64,000 nucleotides of DNA from Hyphomicrobium sp. MC1 (GCF_000253295.1 NC_015717.1:1302001-1366000), one strand, 5' to 3'. Shown: positions 51,282-60,903, numbered from the stretch's first letter. Notes: generated by a model not told the origin, from the letters alone. Numbers and translations: made by a program.

Positions 51282-52700
51282 ATGAGGGGACCATTTCAGA
51301 TGTCAGATCTGTTTCGGAAGAAACCTGTCGGCTATGACGGTGCCGACTACGGGCTGAAGCGCGTCTTGAGCGCCTTCGATCTGACGCTGCTTGGGATCGG
51401 CGCGATCATCGGTACCGGTATTTTCGTGCTGACCGGGCATGCTGCCGCAACTCAGTCGGGGCCTGCGGTCGTGTTGTCGTTCATCGTGGCAGGCGTCGCC
51501 TGCGCCTTTGCGGCGTTGTCCTATTCGGAACTCGCGGCTTCGGTGGGTGGCAGCGGAAGCGCCTATGGCTACAGTTATGCGGCGTTCGGTGAACTCATCG
51601 CCTGGATCATCGCGTGGGACCTGATCCTCGAATATGGCGTTTCGGTTGCGACAGTCGCTAACGGCTGGTCGGGCTATTTCAATAATGCGTTGACGGCAAT
51701 CGGGATCGGATTGCCCGAGCAATTCACCAAGGGACCGTTCGACGGGGGCGTGGTCAATATACCGGCGATCATCGTCATCCTTATTTTGATGGTTCTGCTG
51801 ATCATCGGTGTGAAGGAGACCGCACGGATCAATGCGGCTGCCGTGGGAATTAAGCTTTTAGCCGTTGCGATCTTTGTCGGGGTCGCAGCCTTTAACGTGC
51901 ATCCGGCGAACTGGTCGCCGTTCCTGCCGTTCGGCTGGTTCAGTCATAATGGGGAGGGGCAGCCGGTGGGCGTTCTCGCCGGGGCTTCGCTCGTTTTCTT
52001 CGCATATGTCGGCTTCGACGCCGTTTCGACGGCCGTCGAGGAGGCGCGTGATCCGCAGCGCGACGTTCCGATCGGAATTCTCTCGGCCCTGGCCTTTTGC
52101 ACGATCATTTACATTATCGTCTCGGCGTTGATGACAGGGATCGTGCCGTATCAATCGCTTAACGTGCCTTCGCCGGCGTCGTCGGCGCTCCTTCAAATCG
52201 GGCACGATGCCGCTGCAGGTCTGGTCGCCGCCGGGGTTATTTTCGGACTGACGACCGTGATGCTCGTGCTCTATTACGGGCTGACGCGGATCATCACCAA
52301 CGTGTCTCGCGATGGGTTGTTGCCGCCCTATTTTGGTGTCGTCCATCCTCGGACACAGACCCCTGTCCGCACGACGGTGTTGACGGGCATCGTGATGGCC
52401 GTCATGGCGGGTCTCATCCCGCTTGGCGTACTGGCAGAACTCGTCAATATCGGAACGTTGGCAGCGTTTGTGCTGGTCTGCGCGGGCGTTATTACGCTGC
52501 GCACCTCCCACCCCAATCTGCATCGTCCGTTCAAGACGCCGGGGGGCATTATTCTGCCCGCGCTCGGCGTGCTCTCGTGCGGAGCATTGATCGCGTTCCT
52601 GCCGTTTGAAACGCACCTGCGCTTTATCGTTTGGCTGGCGCTGGGTCTGATCATCTACTTCGTCTATTCGGTCAAGCACAGTCGCCTCGCGACCGCATAG
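51282..52700 (+). CDS. APC-family amino-acid permease
   Basis: A 472-residue transporter with about 12 helices. The conserved first helix GIGAIIGTGIFVLTG and the mid-sequence FVYFAYVGFDAVSTAVEEAR-type segment (here FFAYVGFDAVSTAVEEARDP) mark cationic/neutral amino-acid permeases of the CAT/YfnA type. ATG 51282 has GGGGG eight bases upstream; ATG 51300 is an alternative start. Substrate not assignable. Confidence 0.9.
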   Translation: MRGPFQMSDLFRKKPVGYDGADYGLKRVLSAFDLTLLGIGAIIGTGIFVLTGHAAATQSGPAVVLSFIVAGVACAFAALSYSELAASVGGSGSAYGYSYAAFGELIAWIIAWDLILEYGVSVATVANGWSGYFNNALTAIGIGLPEQFTKGPFDGGVVNIPAIIVILILMVLLIIGVKETARINAAAVGIKLLAVAIFVGVAAFNVHPANWSPFLPFGWFSHNGEGQPVGVLAGASLVFFAYVGFDAVSTAVEEARDPQRDVPIGILSALAFCTIIYIIVSALMTGIVPYQSLNVPSPASSALLQIGHDAAAGLVAAGVIFGLTTVMLVLYYGLTRIITNVSRDGLLPPYFGVVHPRTQTPVRTTVLTGIVMAVMAGLIPLGVLAELVNIGTLAAFVLVCAGVITLRTSHPNLHRPFKTPGGIILPALGVLSCGALIAFLPFETHLRFIVWLALGLIIYFVYSVKHSRLATA

Positions 52701-52748
52701 GGTTAAGGCGTCATCGAATAGTCATATAAAAACCCTTCCGCCGCAGGC

Positions 52749-52775
52749 GGCGCCGACTGGAAAAACGTCGGCGCC
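52749..52775 (+). terminator. Hairpin between permease and corA
   Basis: GGCGCCGAC-N9-GTCGGCGCC lies about 50 bp after the permease stop. The loop contains AAAAA. No T-run follows, so it may only weakly terminate. Confidence 0.45.
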
Positions 52776-52965
52776 GGGGTTAGGGTCGCGCCGACTCGGC
52801 TGCCGGGAGGCCGTTTCGCGCCACCCGGGCCGATACCAAGGACAATCGACAATGGACTGCGACAGTCGCAGTGATGCTTCGCTTTCGCCAGCATCCTCCA
52901 GGCGCACCTGATGGCATAGGTGGCTCGGTCGGCTGCGCGGTGGCCGTCAACCGAAAGAGAGCCCG

Positions 52966-53967
52966 ATGCTGCGCAGCTATCGTCGCGAAAACTCACACAT
53001 CGTCCTGCAGCACGAAGGTATTCCGGCCGACGGTGTAGCTCCCATTCCGGGGCAAGCGGTCTGGATCGATCTTTACAATCCGGCGCCGCAGGACAATCGT
53101 TTCGTCGAGCAGCTTTTGTCGATCGATCTGCCGACGCGCGAGGAGATGCAGGAGATCGAGGTTTCGGCGCGTCTCTATCAGGAGGACGGCGCGGAGTTCA
53201 TGACGCTGACGGCCGCGTCGCAGCTCGAAACTGACGAGCCGATGACGTCGCCGATTACGTTCGTGCTGAAGGGCAGCACTCTGGTGACGATGCGCTACGC
53301 CGAGCCCAAGGCGTTCGCCAATTTTGTGACGCGCGCGCAGCGTCCCAACAACGTGCCGGTCGCCAACGGCGAGCAGATCATGATGGGCCTGATCGAGGCG
53401 CTGCTCGACCGCATGGCGGACGCGCTGGAGCGGGTCGGCACGAATATCGATCAGGTTTCGCGGCAGGTCTTCCGCAAAGGCAAGATGAAGGCGGCGCCGT
53501 CGAGCGACGATCTGCAGCTTGCGATCGAGCGCATCGGCCAGGACGGCGACCTGCTGACGAAGGTTCGCGAAAGTCTCGTCAGCATCAACCGCGTGCTGAC
53601 GTATCACACCAATGTCGATCAGCAGGTCGACAAGAAGGTGACGAAGGAAGCGAAGGCGCGCACCAAGGTGCTCTATCGCGATGTCGTCGCCTTGACCGAT
53701 CAGGCGACGTTCCTGTCGAGCAAGGTGAACTTCCTGCTCGACGCGACGCTGGGGCTCATCAACCTGCAGCAGAACCAGATCATCAAGATTTTCTCGGTGG
53801 CTGCCGTAGTGTTTCTGCCGCCGACGCTGGTTGCGTCGATCTACGGCATGAACTTCGAGGACATGCCGGAATTGAAATGGCTGTTCGGGTATCCGTGGGC
53901 GCTGGCGATGATGGTCGTCTCAGCGATCCTGCCGTACCTCTACTTCAAGCGGCGCAGGTGGCTTTAA
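52966..53967 (+). CDS. corA: CorA-family magnesium transporter
   Basis: A 333-residue CorA. A cytoplasmic alpha/beta funnel is followed by a long helix (DRMADALERVGTNIDQVSRQ) and two C-terminal helices. The selectivity motif YGMNFEDMPEL is at about residue 291 and the end is YLYFKRRRWL. It is a pentameric Mg2+ (also Co2+/Ni2+) channel. A palindromic element starts 6 bp after its stop. Confidence 0.95.
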   Translation: MLRSYRRENSHIVLQHEGIPADGVAPIPGQAVWIDLYNPAPQDNRFVEQLLSIDLPTREEMQEIEVSARLYQEDGAEFMTLTAASQLETDEPMTSPITFVLKGSTLVTMRYAEPKAFANFVTRAQRPNNVPVANGEQIMMGLIEALLDRMADALERVGTNIDQVSRQVFRKGKMKAAPSSDDLQLAIERIGQDGDLLTKVRESLVSINRVLTYHTNVDQQVDKKVTKEAKARTKVLYRDVVALTDQATFLSSKVNFLLDATLGLINLQQNQIIKIFSVAAVVFLPPTLVASIYGMNFEDMPELKWLFGYPWALAMMVVSAILPYLYFKRRRWL

Positions 53968-53972
53968 TGATT

Positions 53973-54013
53973 GGCATCGGGGACACGCGTTCCGCGCGCC
54001 GGCTGCCGATGCC
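53973..54013 (+). repeat. Two-tier palindromic element, copy 10
   Basis: 8-bp arms GGCATCGG/CCGATGCC, inner hairpin ACGCG-TTC-CGCGC followed by GCCGGCT. A fragment with GGGGAGCCGGCC follows at about 54030. Confidence 0.82.
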
Positions 54014-54134
54014 GACGAAATGTCTGAAGGGGAGCCGGCCGGAAGCGCCGGCTGTGTTTCGTCGTCCTTAAGCTGGACAGCGGCGATAACCATCCGCGCG
54101 CGAGCCGCTGATCGGGGCACAGCATTATCGACCC

Positions 54135-54224
54135 TGTCATGCCGACGCAGGTCGGTACCCAGACAAGCATCCAAATTCTCATTGTGAATGGCTGACGGGA
54201 TCCCGGCCTGCGCCGGGATGACGG
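54135..54224. repeat. Rhizobial-type 90-bp intergenic repeat, copy 3
   Basis: It starts TGTCATGCCGACGCAGGTCG and ends GGCCTGCGCCGGGATGACGG. Same orientation as the copy at 22134. Confidence 0.75.
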
Positions 54225-54268
54225 AGTGTTTGTAAACTTGTGAGCAGCGGGCGTCCTGGCAGTGTGAG

Positions 54269-55246
54269 CTAGGACTCGAGCAAGCGGCGCGCGGCTTTGT
54301 CGGGGGACATGGTGCCGGAGAGAACGGCGTCGGCGAGAGGGTCGAGGCCGTCCTTGCCGCCGGCTTTGATGCGAGCGGCGACGATGTCGGCGGCGGCGCG
54401 GGCGATGAGGTAGCGCGCGCGGCGGCGGCGGCGATGCAGGGCGCCACCCGCAACGACGCGCTTGCCGATGGTATCGAAGGCGTCGACAAGCTGGCCCACT
54501 CCGTCGCCGTTGATGGCGCTCGTCTTCAGTACCGGCACCTTCTCGTTTGGCATCGCGCGGATCGACAGCGCGCCGATCAACTGCTGCATCGTCTGTTCGG
54601 CGCCCGGGCGGTCGGCCTTGTTGACGACGATGATATCGGCGATTTCGAGCAGGCCCGACTTCATCGCCTGGATATCGTCGCCCAGGCCTGGCGCTGCGAT
54701 GACGACGCGAATGTCGGCGACCTCCGCGACGTCGATTTCGTTCTGACCGGTGCCCACGGTTTCAAGAAGTACGATGTCGAAGCCCGCGCCGTCGAGGGCG
54801 TCGACGATACGGACCGCAGCCGGCGACAGGCCGCCGAGATAGCCGCGTGAGGCGAGCGAGCGGACGAAGACGCCGTCATCATCGAGTGCGGCGGTCATGC
54901 GGATGCGGTCACCGAGAATGGCGCCCCCCGAGATCGGGCTCGATGGATCGACGGCGATGACGCCGACGCTGCGACCCTGCTGTCTCAGATGCGCGATGAC
55001 GGCGTTGACAAGGGTCGATTTGCCGGCGCCCGGCGGTCCGGTGAAGCCGACGACGAGGGCGTGGCCGAGGTGCGGCTGCAAAGCCTGAAGCAGGCCCGGC
55101 GCGGCTGCCGATAGGCGTTCGAGCTCGGTGATTACGGTCGCAATGGCGCGGCGCTCGCCGGCCCGCATGCGGTTAACGTAACCGGCGATATCGGCGTCGC
55201 TGATGCGGGCGGCTGGGGGAGGTGTTTCTGCGGTCGTCTTGGCCAT
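54269..55246 (-). CDS. meaB: Methylmalonyl-CoA mutase-associated GTPase MeaB
   Basis: A 325-residue G3E-type P-loop GTPase that protects and reactivates B12-dependent methylmalonyl- or ethylmalonyl-CoA mutase. Walker A is GPPGAGKSTLVN (about residue 60), the base-recognition NKAD occurs in IIVVNKADRPGAEQTM, and the switch region has LETVGTGQNEIDVAEVADI. It begins MAKTTAETPPPAARISDAD. In serine-cycle methylotrophs the ethylmalonyl-CoA pathway uses such mutases. The mutase genes are not in the window. Confidence 0.93.
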   Translation of the reverse strand: MAKTTAETPPPAARISDADIAGYVNRMRAGERRAIATVITELERLSAAAPGLLQALQPHLGHALVVGFTGPPGAGKSTLVNAVIAHLRQQGRSVGVIAVDPSSPISGGAILGDRIRMTAALDDDGVFVRSLASRGYLGGLSPAAVRIVDALDGAGFDIVLLETVGTGQNEIDVAEVADIRVVIAAPGLGDDIQAMKSGLLEIADIIVVNKADRPGAEQTMQQLIGALSIRAMPNEKVPVLKTSAINGDGVGQLVDAFDTIGKRVVAGGALHRRRRRARYLIARAAADIVAARIKAGGKDGLDPLADAVLSGTMSPDKAARRLLES

Positions 55247-55427
55247 AAGCGCTGATAAAAGGGAAGCGGCCGGAAGGCAACGGTTAGGATGTTTTGGCAG
55301 GCGGTAGTGCACTTCCTCCACAGGCCGGGGCGTGCATTCCCGGACGTCCTATGCAACGCTCGCTTCCAACGGGGGAATGGGGGAGTGAGACGGGTGTTAA
55401 ACGTCAACCGGGCAGCCGCACCGGCAC

Positions 55428-55826
55428 ATGCCGGGTCGGCATCTCATTATCGGACCTGTTCCGGAGAATGTTTTCAATGCCAGCCTAGCGTTTGCTCGTC
55501 ATCGCGCTTGGAACGAGCCTCTGCCGCAGAAGACAGCATTATCCGATTTCTTCGAACGCGAGCGGCACGTTTTGCCGGTGTTGGCCAAGCTCGACGCGAT
55601 GCCGAATGTTCGAGTCCTCTATCTGCATCTGCTTCTCTGTGATGAGCTGGTCTGCCGCTACGGCAAGAGCGGACGTCCGCTCTATCGGGACGCAAATCAC
55701 CTCAACGCTGATGGGCTCGCCGAGCTTGCGAGCTTCTATCCGAAGCTGTTTGCGTCCGATGCGATGGGTTTTGATCGAACAGTCGACAGCGCCTTTTCTT
55801 CCGAGATGGCAAGTCGCGGCCTCTAG
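55428..55826 (+). pseudogene. Truncated acyltransferase: C-terminal SGNH part only
   Basis: A 132-codon frame with the C-terminal half of the SGNH-type domain found after acyltransferase-3 (OafA/YrhL-type) membrane proteins. Recognisable segments are LIIGPVPENVFNASL, PNVRVLYLHLLLCDELVCRY and the catalytic RDANHLNADGLAEL with its Asp-x-x-His. Full-length proteins are about 600-700 residues; the membrane domain and the GDSL-like serine are missing upstream, where only 180 bp of noncoding sequence leads back to meaB. No clear ribosome site precedes 55428. It is best read as a remnant of a lost gene. Confidence 0.65.
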
Positions 55827-56500
55827 AACTTCCGCAGCAGCTCCTGCTCTTTGCTCTCCGACGTCGGGGCGGCCTTGCCGAGGATGGTGGGCAGGATCTC
55901 TTCCGCCGTATCGACGACTGAGAAATGGACATCCAGTCCGGCGCGAATGAAGGTTTCGGCCTTCATGTGATCGAGCAGGTTCAGGAATGGATTCCAGAAG
56001 CCGTTGATGTTGGCAACGACGATGGGCTTGGAATGGCGTCCGAGCTGCGACCACGTCAACTGCTCGACGAGTTCTTCAAGCGTGCCGACGCCGCCGGGAA
56101 GCGCCACAAAGGCGTCTGCGCGGTCGAACATCAGCTGCTTACGGACGTGCATGTTCTCGACGACGATCAATTCGTCGACATCCTGCAGCATGTGCTCGCG
56201 GCTGCCGAGAAATTCCGGGATGATCCCCGTTACCTTGCCGCCCGCTCCGAGCGCGGCGCGCGCGACTTCGCCCATCAGGCCGAGACTGCCGCCGCCATAG
56301 ATCAAGCGGATGCCGTTATCGGCGAGCGTCTTGCCGAGCTTTCGCGCTGCGATGGTATAGGCGGTATCGAGGCCTTTGCCAGAGCCGCAGTAGACGCAGA
56401 CGCCTTCAATCCTGGCGGGCGTTTCAGATTTCAGAGCTGAATTTTGGATGGTCTTGCTGTCGGCCGGTTTCGTGACCGGCATTTTTGTCATTTCGTTCAT
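55823..56500 (-). CDS. LOG-family (TIGR00730) nucleotide phosphoribohydrolase
   Basis: A 225-residue Rossmann-like protein with VCVYCGSGKGLDTAYTIAAR, IRLIYGGGSLGLMGEVARAA and the LOG motif PGGVGTLEEL, preceded by ADAFVAL. It hydrolyses nucleoside 5'-monophosphates (cytokinin riboside 5'-monophosphate in plants) to base and ribose phosphate. The start is at MNEMTKMPVTKPADSK after 32 non-protein codons. The N-terminal 30 residues are an extra polar leader. It overlaps the acyltransferase remnant by 4 bp at the stop codons. Confidence 0.92.
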   Translation of the reverse strand: MNEMTKMPVTKPADSKTIQNSALKSETPARIEGVCVYCGSGKGLDTAYTIAARKLGKTLADNGIRLIYGGGSLGLMGEVARAALGAGGKVTGIIPEFLGSREHMLQDVDELIVVENMHVRKQLMFDRADAFVALPGGVGTLEELVEQLTWSQLGRHSKPIVVANINGFWNPFLNLLDHMKAETFIRAGLDVHFSVVDTAEEILPTILGKAAPTSESKEQELLRKF

Positions 56501-56718
56501 AAGTATTCCGATCTCAGACGATCTGTCTGCATTATTTAGTGTCGCCGCGCCGCTCTGCCCAGGTGCGCCGGAGGGTGCCACCCTCAGATGTCTCATGTGA
56601 CCGTTGTGAGCATCCGGTCACGCTTCCGAATCAATCCACGGTCATTACGCCGGGAAGCATGGCGCCGCTACAAGACGTGTGCTTAGGTCCCTTAATATAG
56701 GGGCTACAAGGCGATGTT

Positions 56719-58509
56719 ATGAAGGACGGGGAACCTTCAGAAACGGCAGTGAAAACGGCGTTTCGTTACGCTCGAACGGGCGCTGCTGCGGGCCTTCTCG
56801 TCTCCGCGGCGCTGTTGGCGTTGCCGCTCGATGCTGCCAGTGACCGGCCGGACGCAGAGCGGGGGCTATCGCTGCCGGTTATCGACCGAAATTTTCGCGC
56901 TGTGGTCGCTCTCAATGACGAGGACACGCTGGAGTCTGCGCAGGCCTCGCAGCGCGTGGTGGCGCAGGATGCTCCGGATGAGATACAGGCCCAGGCGGAC
57001 ACTCCGGCGCAGCCCGATCCGAGCGACAAGCAAACGCCGTGGCAAACGCGCGAGCTAGGATTGGTCGATCGCCTGCAGGATTGGCTGGCGCGTGCCAATC
57101 GCGAGTTTCAGGGCGTCATCATCCGGCGATTGTCGGTCGCGCCTCCAGGCGGGGGCGGCGACGACATCGCGCGCAAGCTGGAACAGGTAAAAGAGGAAGA
57201 CGCCGAAACGGCGCGGCAGCATGCAGAGGAGGCCATCCTCGCGGCACAGGCGAAGCGGGCAGCCGACATCAAGCATAGCCAGGAGCTGGCGGACGAAGCG
57301 AAACGCAAGGCTGACGCAGCCGAGGCCGAACTGAAGGCCGAGGACGAGGCGGCGAAACGCAAAGCGGCGGCGCTGGCGGAAGCGCAGCGTCGCGAGAGCG
57401 AGCGTCTCGAGGCCGAAGCAAAACGTATCGAAGACCAGCAGCGACAGGCGGAAGAGCAGCGCAAGGCCGACGAGCAGAAGCGTCTCGAAGCGGCACGTCT
57501 GGCAGCACAGGCGCAGCATGACGCCGAGGAAAAAGCTGCCGCCGAAAAGAAGGCCGCTGACGAAGCGGCGCGCGAGGCGGCTGCGAAAGCCGAAGCTGAG
57601 CGTCAGACTCAGGAAGCGAAAGCCCGCGAACTCGCCGACGAGCAGCGCCGTCGTGAGGAAGAAGAGCATCGGCGCGCTTTGGCCGAGGCCGCGTCTGCGA
57701 AGGCTGCAGAGGAGAAAGCCAAGCAGGAAGCCGCCGCCCGTGCCGCCGCTGAAAGGCAGCGGGTTGCCGAAGAAGAAGCGCAGAAAGCGCGGATCGCGAA
57801 AGAGGCCGAGGAAAAAGCTCAGGCGGAAGCCGCTGCGAAGGAAGCCGCCGAGAAGCAGCGCCTCGCCCAAGAGGAAGCTGCTGCCGCCAAAGTAGCGGCA
57901 GAAAAAGCCCAGCAGGAAAAGCAACGGCTCGCAGACGAGGAAGCGGCGAAGGCGGTTGCCGCGAAGGTTGCGGCGGAACAGCAGCGTCTCGCTGAGGAAG
58001 AGGCAGCAAAAGCTGCTGCTGCAAAGGCCGCCGAGGACAAGGCCAAACAGGAGGCTGCGGCAAAGGAAGCGGCGGACCGTCAGCGCATTGCCGAAGAAGA
58101 AGCCGCGAAAGTGGCTGCGGCGAAGACCGCCCAGGCGAAGACTGCCGCGGCTTCACCGCCTGTCGCCGACCGCCAAACGCCCGCCATCGAGGCGAAGACG
58201 CCTAAGGCGCATGCCATCCGGGAGGCCCGAAACACGCACGTTGCGCACGGCCCGGTCGTCAAGCGCTGGGTGCGTCGGGCGCGCGTCCGCCGTGCCGCGC
58301 CGAGCCAATGCCGATATGCCGGGCGCAAGGCGTTCGTGCCGGGCCGTTACGTCGTCGCGCGCGGCGATACGCTGTGGCGGATCGCGCTCCGCCACTACCG
58401 CAACGGCCTCTATTACATCCGCATCTATCGCGCCAATCGCGACACGATTCGCAATCCGAACCGGATCTATCCGTGCCAGACCATTTATCTGCCGCGAAAG
58501 CGGGGGTGA
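56719..58509 (+). CDS. TolA-like coiled-coil envelope protein with C-terminal LysM-type domain
   Basis: A 596-residue protein. A hydrophobic anchor (about residues 20-40, AAAGLLVSAALLALP) is followed by an acidic linker, then a continuous Ala/Lys/Glu/Arg coiled coil from about residue 150 to 485. The last part of the coil is tandem imperfect repeats beginning QRLAEEEAAK. A basic linker leads to a LysM-like domain at about residues 540-595 (GRYVVARGDTLWRIALRHYR, then IYPCQTIYLPRKRG). LysM binds peptidoglycan, so it probably spans the periplasm from inner membrane to cell wall. The ABC exporter starts 36 bp later. Confidence 0.8.
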   Translation: MKDGEPSETAVKTAFRYARTGAAAGLLVSAALLALPLDAASDRPDAERGLSLPVIDRNFRAVVALNDEDTLESAQASQRVVAQDAPDEIQAQADTPAQPDPSDKQTPWQTRELGLVDRLQDWLARANREFQGVIIRRLSVAPPGGGGDDIARKLEQVKEEDAETARQHAEEAILAAQAKRAADIKHSQELADEAKRKADAAEAELKAEDEAAKRKAAALAEAQRRESERLEAEAKRIEDQQRQAEEQRKADEQKRLEAARLAAQAQHDAEEKAAAEKKAADEAAREAAAKAEAERQTQEAKARELADEQRRREEEEHRRALAEAASAKAAEEKAKQEAAARAAAERQRVAEEEAQKARIAKEAEEKAQAEAAAKEAAEKQRLAQEEAAAAKVAAEKAQQEKQRLADEEAAKAVAAKVAAEQQRLAEEEAAKAAAAKAAEDKAKQEAAAKEAADRQRIAEEEAAKVAAAKTAQAKTAAASPPVADRQTPAIEAKTPKAHAIREARNTHVAHGPVVKRWVRRARVRRAAPSQCRYAGRKAFVPGRYVVARGDTLWRIALRHYRNGLYYIRIYRANRDTIRNPNRIYPCQTIYLPRKRG

Positions 58510-58545
58510 TGGACTTTCCAGCCGGTTGACCCTATTTCAGGCCGA

Positions 58546-60501
58546 ATGCAGAGAACTTCCGTCAGCGTGCGCGCGCCCCGAAGCGGGCTTTTGGCGCGCC
58601 TTATTCCGTCCACCGAAACATCTCGGGTTTTGAGGGCCTTGTGGCCCTATGTCTGGCCGCAGGACCGGCCGGATCTGCGGCGCACTGTGGTCTGGTCGTT
58701 CGTCATCGTCGTCATTGCGAAAGCGGTGACGGTCGGCGTGCCGTTTACGTTGAAGTGGGCGACGGACGCTCTGGTCGCTGCGTCGGGCGGCCATGTCGCA
58801 TCGAACCAGACGCTGCCGTGGCTCGTCGGTGCGCCAGTGCTGGCTGTGCTGTTCTACGGCATCGCCCGCATCGTGATGGCGCTGTTGGTGCAGATCCGTG
58901 AAGGCATGTTCGCGCGCGTCGCGATGCATGCAGTACGCAAGCTCGCCTTGTCGACATTCGAGCACATGCACCGGCTGTCGCTGCGGTTCCATCTCGAACG
59001 CAAGACGGGCGGTCTGACGCGTGTGCTCGAACGCGGACGCACCGGCATCGAAAACATCAGCCGTATGGCGCTGATGACGCTGATCCCGACGATCGTCGAG
59101 TTCTTCATGATCATCGCAGTGTGTGCGTATGAATTCGACTGGCGCTACATTGTGACCATCGTCGGCATGATCGCTGCGTATCTGTGGTTCACGATCCGAG
59201 CGACCGATTGGCGGCTGTCGATCCGCCGCGTGATGAACGAGAGCGACACTGACGCCAACACCAAGGCGATCGACAGTCTGCTGAATTACGAGACGGTGAA
59301 ATATTTCGGCGCCGAGGGCCGCGAAGCCGGGCGCTACGACAAGTCGATGGCTGCTTACGAGAAGGCGAGCATCAAGACCTACACGTCGCTCGCGGTGTTG
59401 AACTCAGGGCAAGCGGTCATCTTCACGATTGCGCTGACGATCTGCCTCGTGATGGCGGCGAACGATGTCGTCGCCGGCAAGGATACCGTCGGGCATTTCG
59501 CGATGGTGAACCTGCTGATGTTGCAGCTCTTCATGCCGCTGAACTTCATGGGCATGGTCTATCGCGAGATCAAGCAGGGGCTGACCGACATCGAACGCAT
59601 GATGGAGGTGCTGGAGCAGAATCCGGAAGTTGCGGATCGGCCGGGCGCGAAGCGGCTCGATGTTTCGGGCGGCGCGATCCGGTTCGATCATGTTCGCTTC
59701 GGCTACGATCCTGAGCGCATTATTCTGAAAGACGTATCGTTCGAAGTGCCGGCGGGACAGATGGTCGCCATCGTTGGGCCGTCGGGTGCGGGCAAGTCGA
59801 CGGTCGGGCGGCTGCTGTTGCGTTTCTATGATGTAACGAGCGGGCGTATTCTGATCGACGGGCAGGACTTGCGCGACGTGACGCAAGCCTCGCTGCGGGC
59901 GGCGATCGGCGTGGTGCCGCAGGATACGGTGTTGTTCAACGATACGATTTTCTACAACATCAAGTATGGCCGCGCCGACGCCACGGACGAAGAGGTTTAC
60001 GCAGCGGCGAAGCTGGCGCAGATCGACGATTTCGTGCGGGCGCTTCCCGACGGCTACGAAACGATGGTCGGCGAGCGCGGGTTGAAACTCTCGGGCGGCG
60101 AAAAGCAGCGTGTTGCGATTGCGCGGACGATTTTGAAGTCGCCGCCGATCCTGCTGCTGGACGAGGCAACGAGCGCGCTCGACAGCCATACGGAAAAGGA
60201 AATTCAGGACGCGCTCGACCGTGTGTCGAAGGACCGGACGACGGTGGTCATCGCGCACCGTCTATCGACCATCGTGCATGCGGACATGATTTTGGTGTTC
60301 GAAGATGGACGCGTTGCGGAGCAGGGAACGCACGTCGAGTTGATCGCCAAGAACGGGCTTTATGCGAGCCTGTGGGCGCGTCAGCGGCAGGCGGAGAAAG
60401 CGCGTGAGGATCTCGTGCATGCGCTGGAAGAGGCTGGCGAGCTGCCGCGGCGCTCCGATGTCAACGACGCGTCGTTACTGGAGCGCGCCGAGCAAGAGTA
60501 G
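58546..60501 (+). CDS. Atm1/HMT-type ABC exporter (half transporter)
   Basis: A 651-residue protein with six helices (TVVWSFVIVVIAKAVTVGVP first) and an ATPase domain. Walker A is GPSGAGKSTVGRLLL (about residue 415), the signature LSGGEKQRVAIARTIL, and the Walker B LLLDEATSAL. The mid-membrane segment NYETVKYFGAEGREAGRYDK is typical of the Atm1/ABCB7-like group, which exports glutathione-bound sulfur species or heavy-metal complexes. Forms a homodimer. It follows the LysM protein by 36 bp. Confidence 0.93.
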   Translation: MQRTSVSVRAPRSGLLARLIPSTETSRVLRALWPYVWPQDRPDLRRTVVWSFVIVVIAKAVTVGVPFTLKWATDALVAASGGHVASNQTLPWLVGAPVLAVLFYGIARIVMALLVQIREGMFARVAMHAVRKLALSTFEHMHRLSLRFHLERKTGGLTRVLERGRTGIENISRMALMTLIPTIVEFFMIIAVCAYEFDWRYIVTIVGMIAAYLWFTIRATDWRLSIRRVMNESDTDANTKAIDSLLNYETVKYFGAEGREAGRYDKSMAAYEKASIKTYTSLAVLNSGQAVIFTIALTICLVMAANDVVAGKDTVGHFAMVNLLMLQLFMPLNFMGMVYREIKQGLTDIERMMEVLEQNPEVADRPGAKRLDVSGGAIRFDHVRFGYDPERIILKDVSFEVPAGQMVAIVGPSGAGKSTVGRLLLRFYDVTSGRILIDGQDLRDVTQASLRAAIGVVPQDTVLFNDTIFYNIKYGRADATDEEVYAAAKLAQIDDFVRALPDGYETMVGERGLKLSGGEKQRVAIARTILKSPPILLLDEATSALDSHTEKEIQDALDRVSKDRTTVVIAHRLSTIVHADMILVFEDGRVAEQGTHVELIAKNGLYASLWARQRQAEKAREDLVHALEEAGELPRRSDVNDASLLERAEQE

Positions 60502-60530
60502 GCGCTCGGGCAATCGTACTGGCGGAGGAA

Positions 60531-60558
60531 TGGATCCTCGGCATAAGCCGAGGATGAC
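60531..60558. repeat. Fragment of a rhizobial-type repeat
   Basis: AATGGATCCTCGGCATAAGC with CGAGGATGAC is a short hairpin (CCTCGGC/GCCGAGG) with repeat-like edges. Confidence 0.4.
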
Positions 60559-60578
60559 ATTTTGGGGTTGGACGGAGA

Positions 60579-60764
60579 TCAGTCTTCGACGACGATCCAG
60601 TTGTCGGGATTTGGAAGTTTCGCGCGTTTCGTTTCGGCTTCGTCGCGGGTGGCGAAACGGATAGCGAGCGGGCGGCCGACGAAGACATCGCCGTTTCCGA
60701 GATAGGTGTGGCGATTGCCCGGCGCGACCAAGTCGCGCCGCTTCTCTTCAAGCAAATAAGCCAT
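60579..60764 (-). CDS. Small hypothetical protein
   Basis: A 61-residue protein (MAYLLEEKRRDLVAPGNRHT, then YLGNGDVFVGRPLAIRFATR, then NWIVVED). GAGGA lies nine bases before ATG 60764. It lacks signal or membrane segments. No family was recognised. Confidence 0.6.
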   Translation of the reverse strand: MAYLLEEKRRDLVAPGNRHTYLGNGDVFVGRPLAIRFATRDEAETKRAKLPNPDNWIVVED

Positions 60765-60852
60765 GGGCAATCATCCTCGCGTTTCAGCAGAGGCAGAATA
60801 ACGCAAAGCCTGCAAAAGTCGCATTGCGTTTGATCATTGCGAGGCCCTGAAA

Positions 60853-60903
60853 TGAAAAAGCTAACCCCGAGATCTGGGGCCGGGAGACCCATCTCGGGGT
60901 TAG
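60853..60903 (-). terminator. Long hairpin terminator of the pseudoazurin gene
   Basis: Arms CTAACCCCGAGAT/ATCTCGGGGTTAG (13 bp) lie about 55 bp beyond the stop and are followed on the minus strand by CTTTTTCATTT. Confidence 0.75.

Noticed and set aside
57055..57924. A 289-codon minus-strand frame rich in Leu, Gly and Phe opposite the LysM protein
   Set aside because: It is the complement of an Ala/Glu/Lys repeat region and resembles a membrane protein only by composition.
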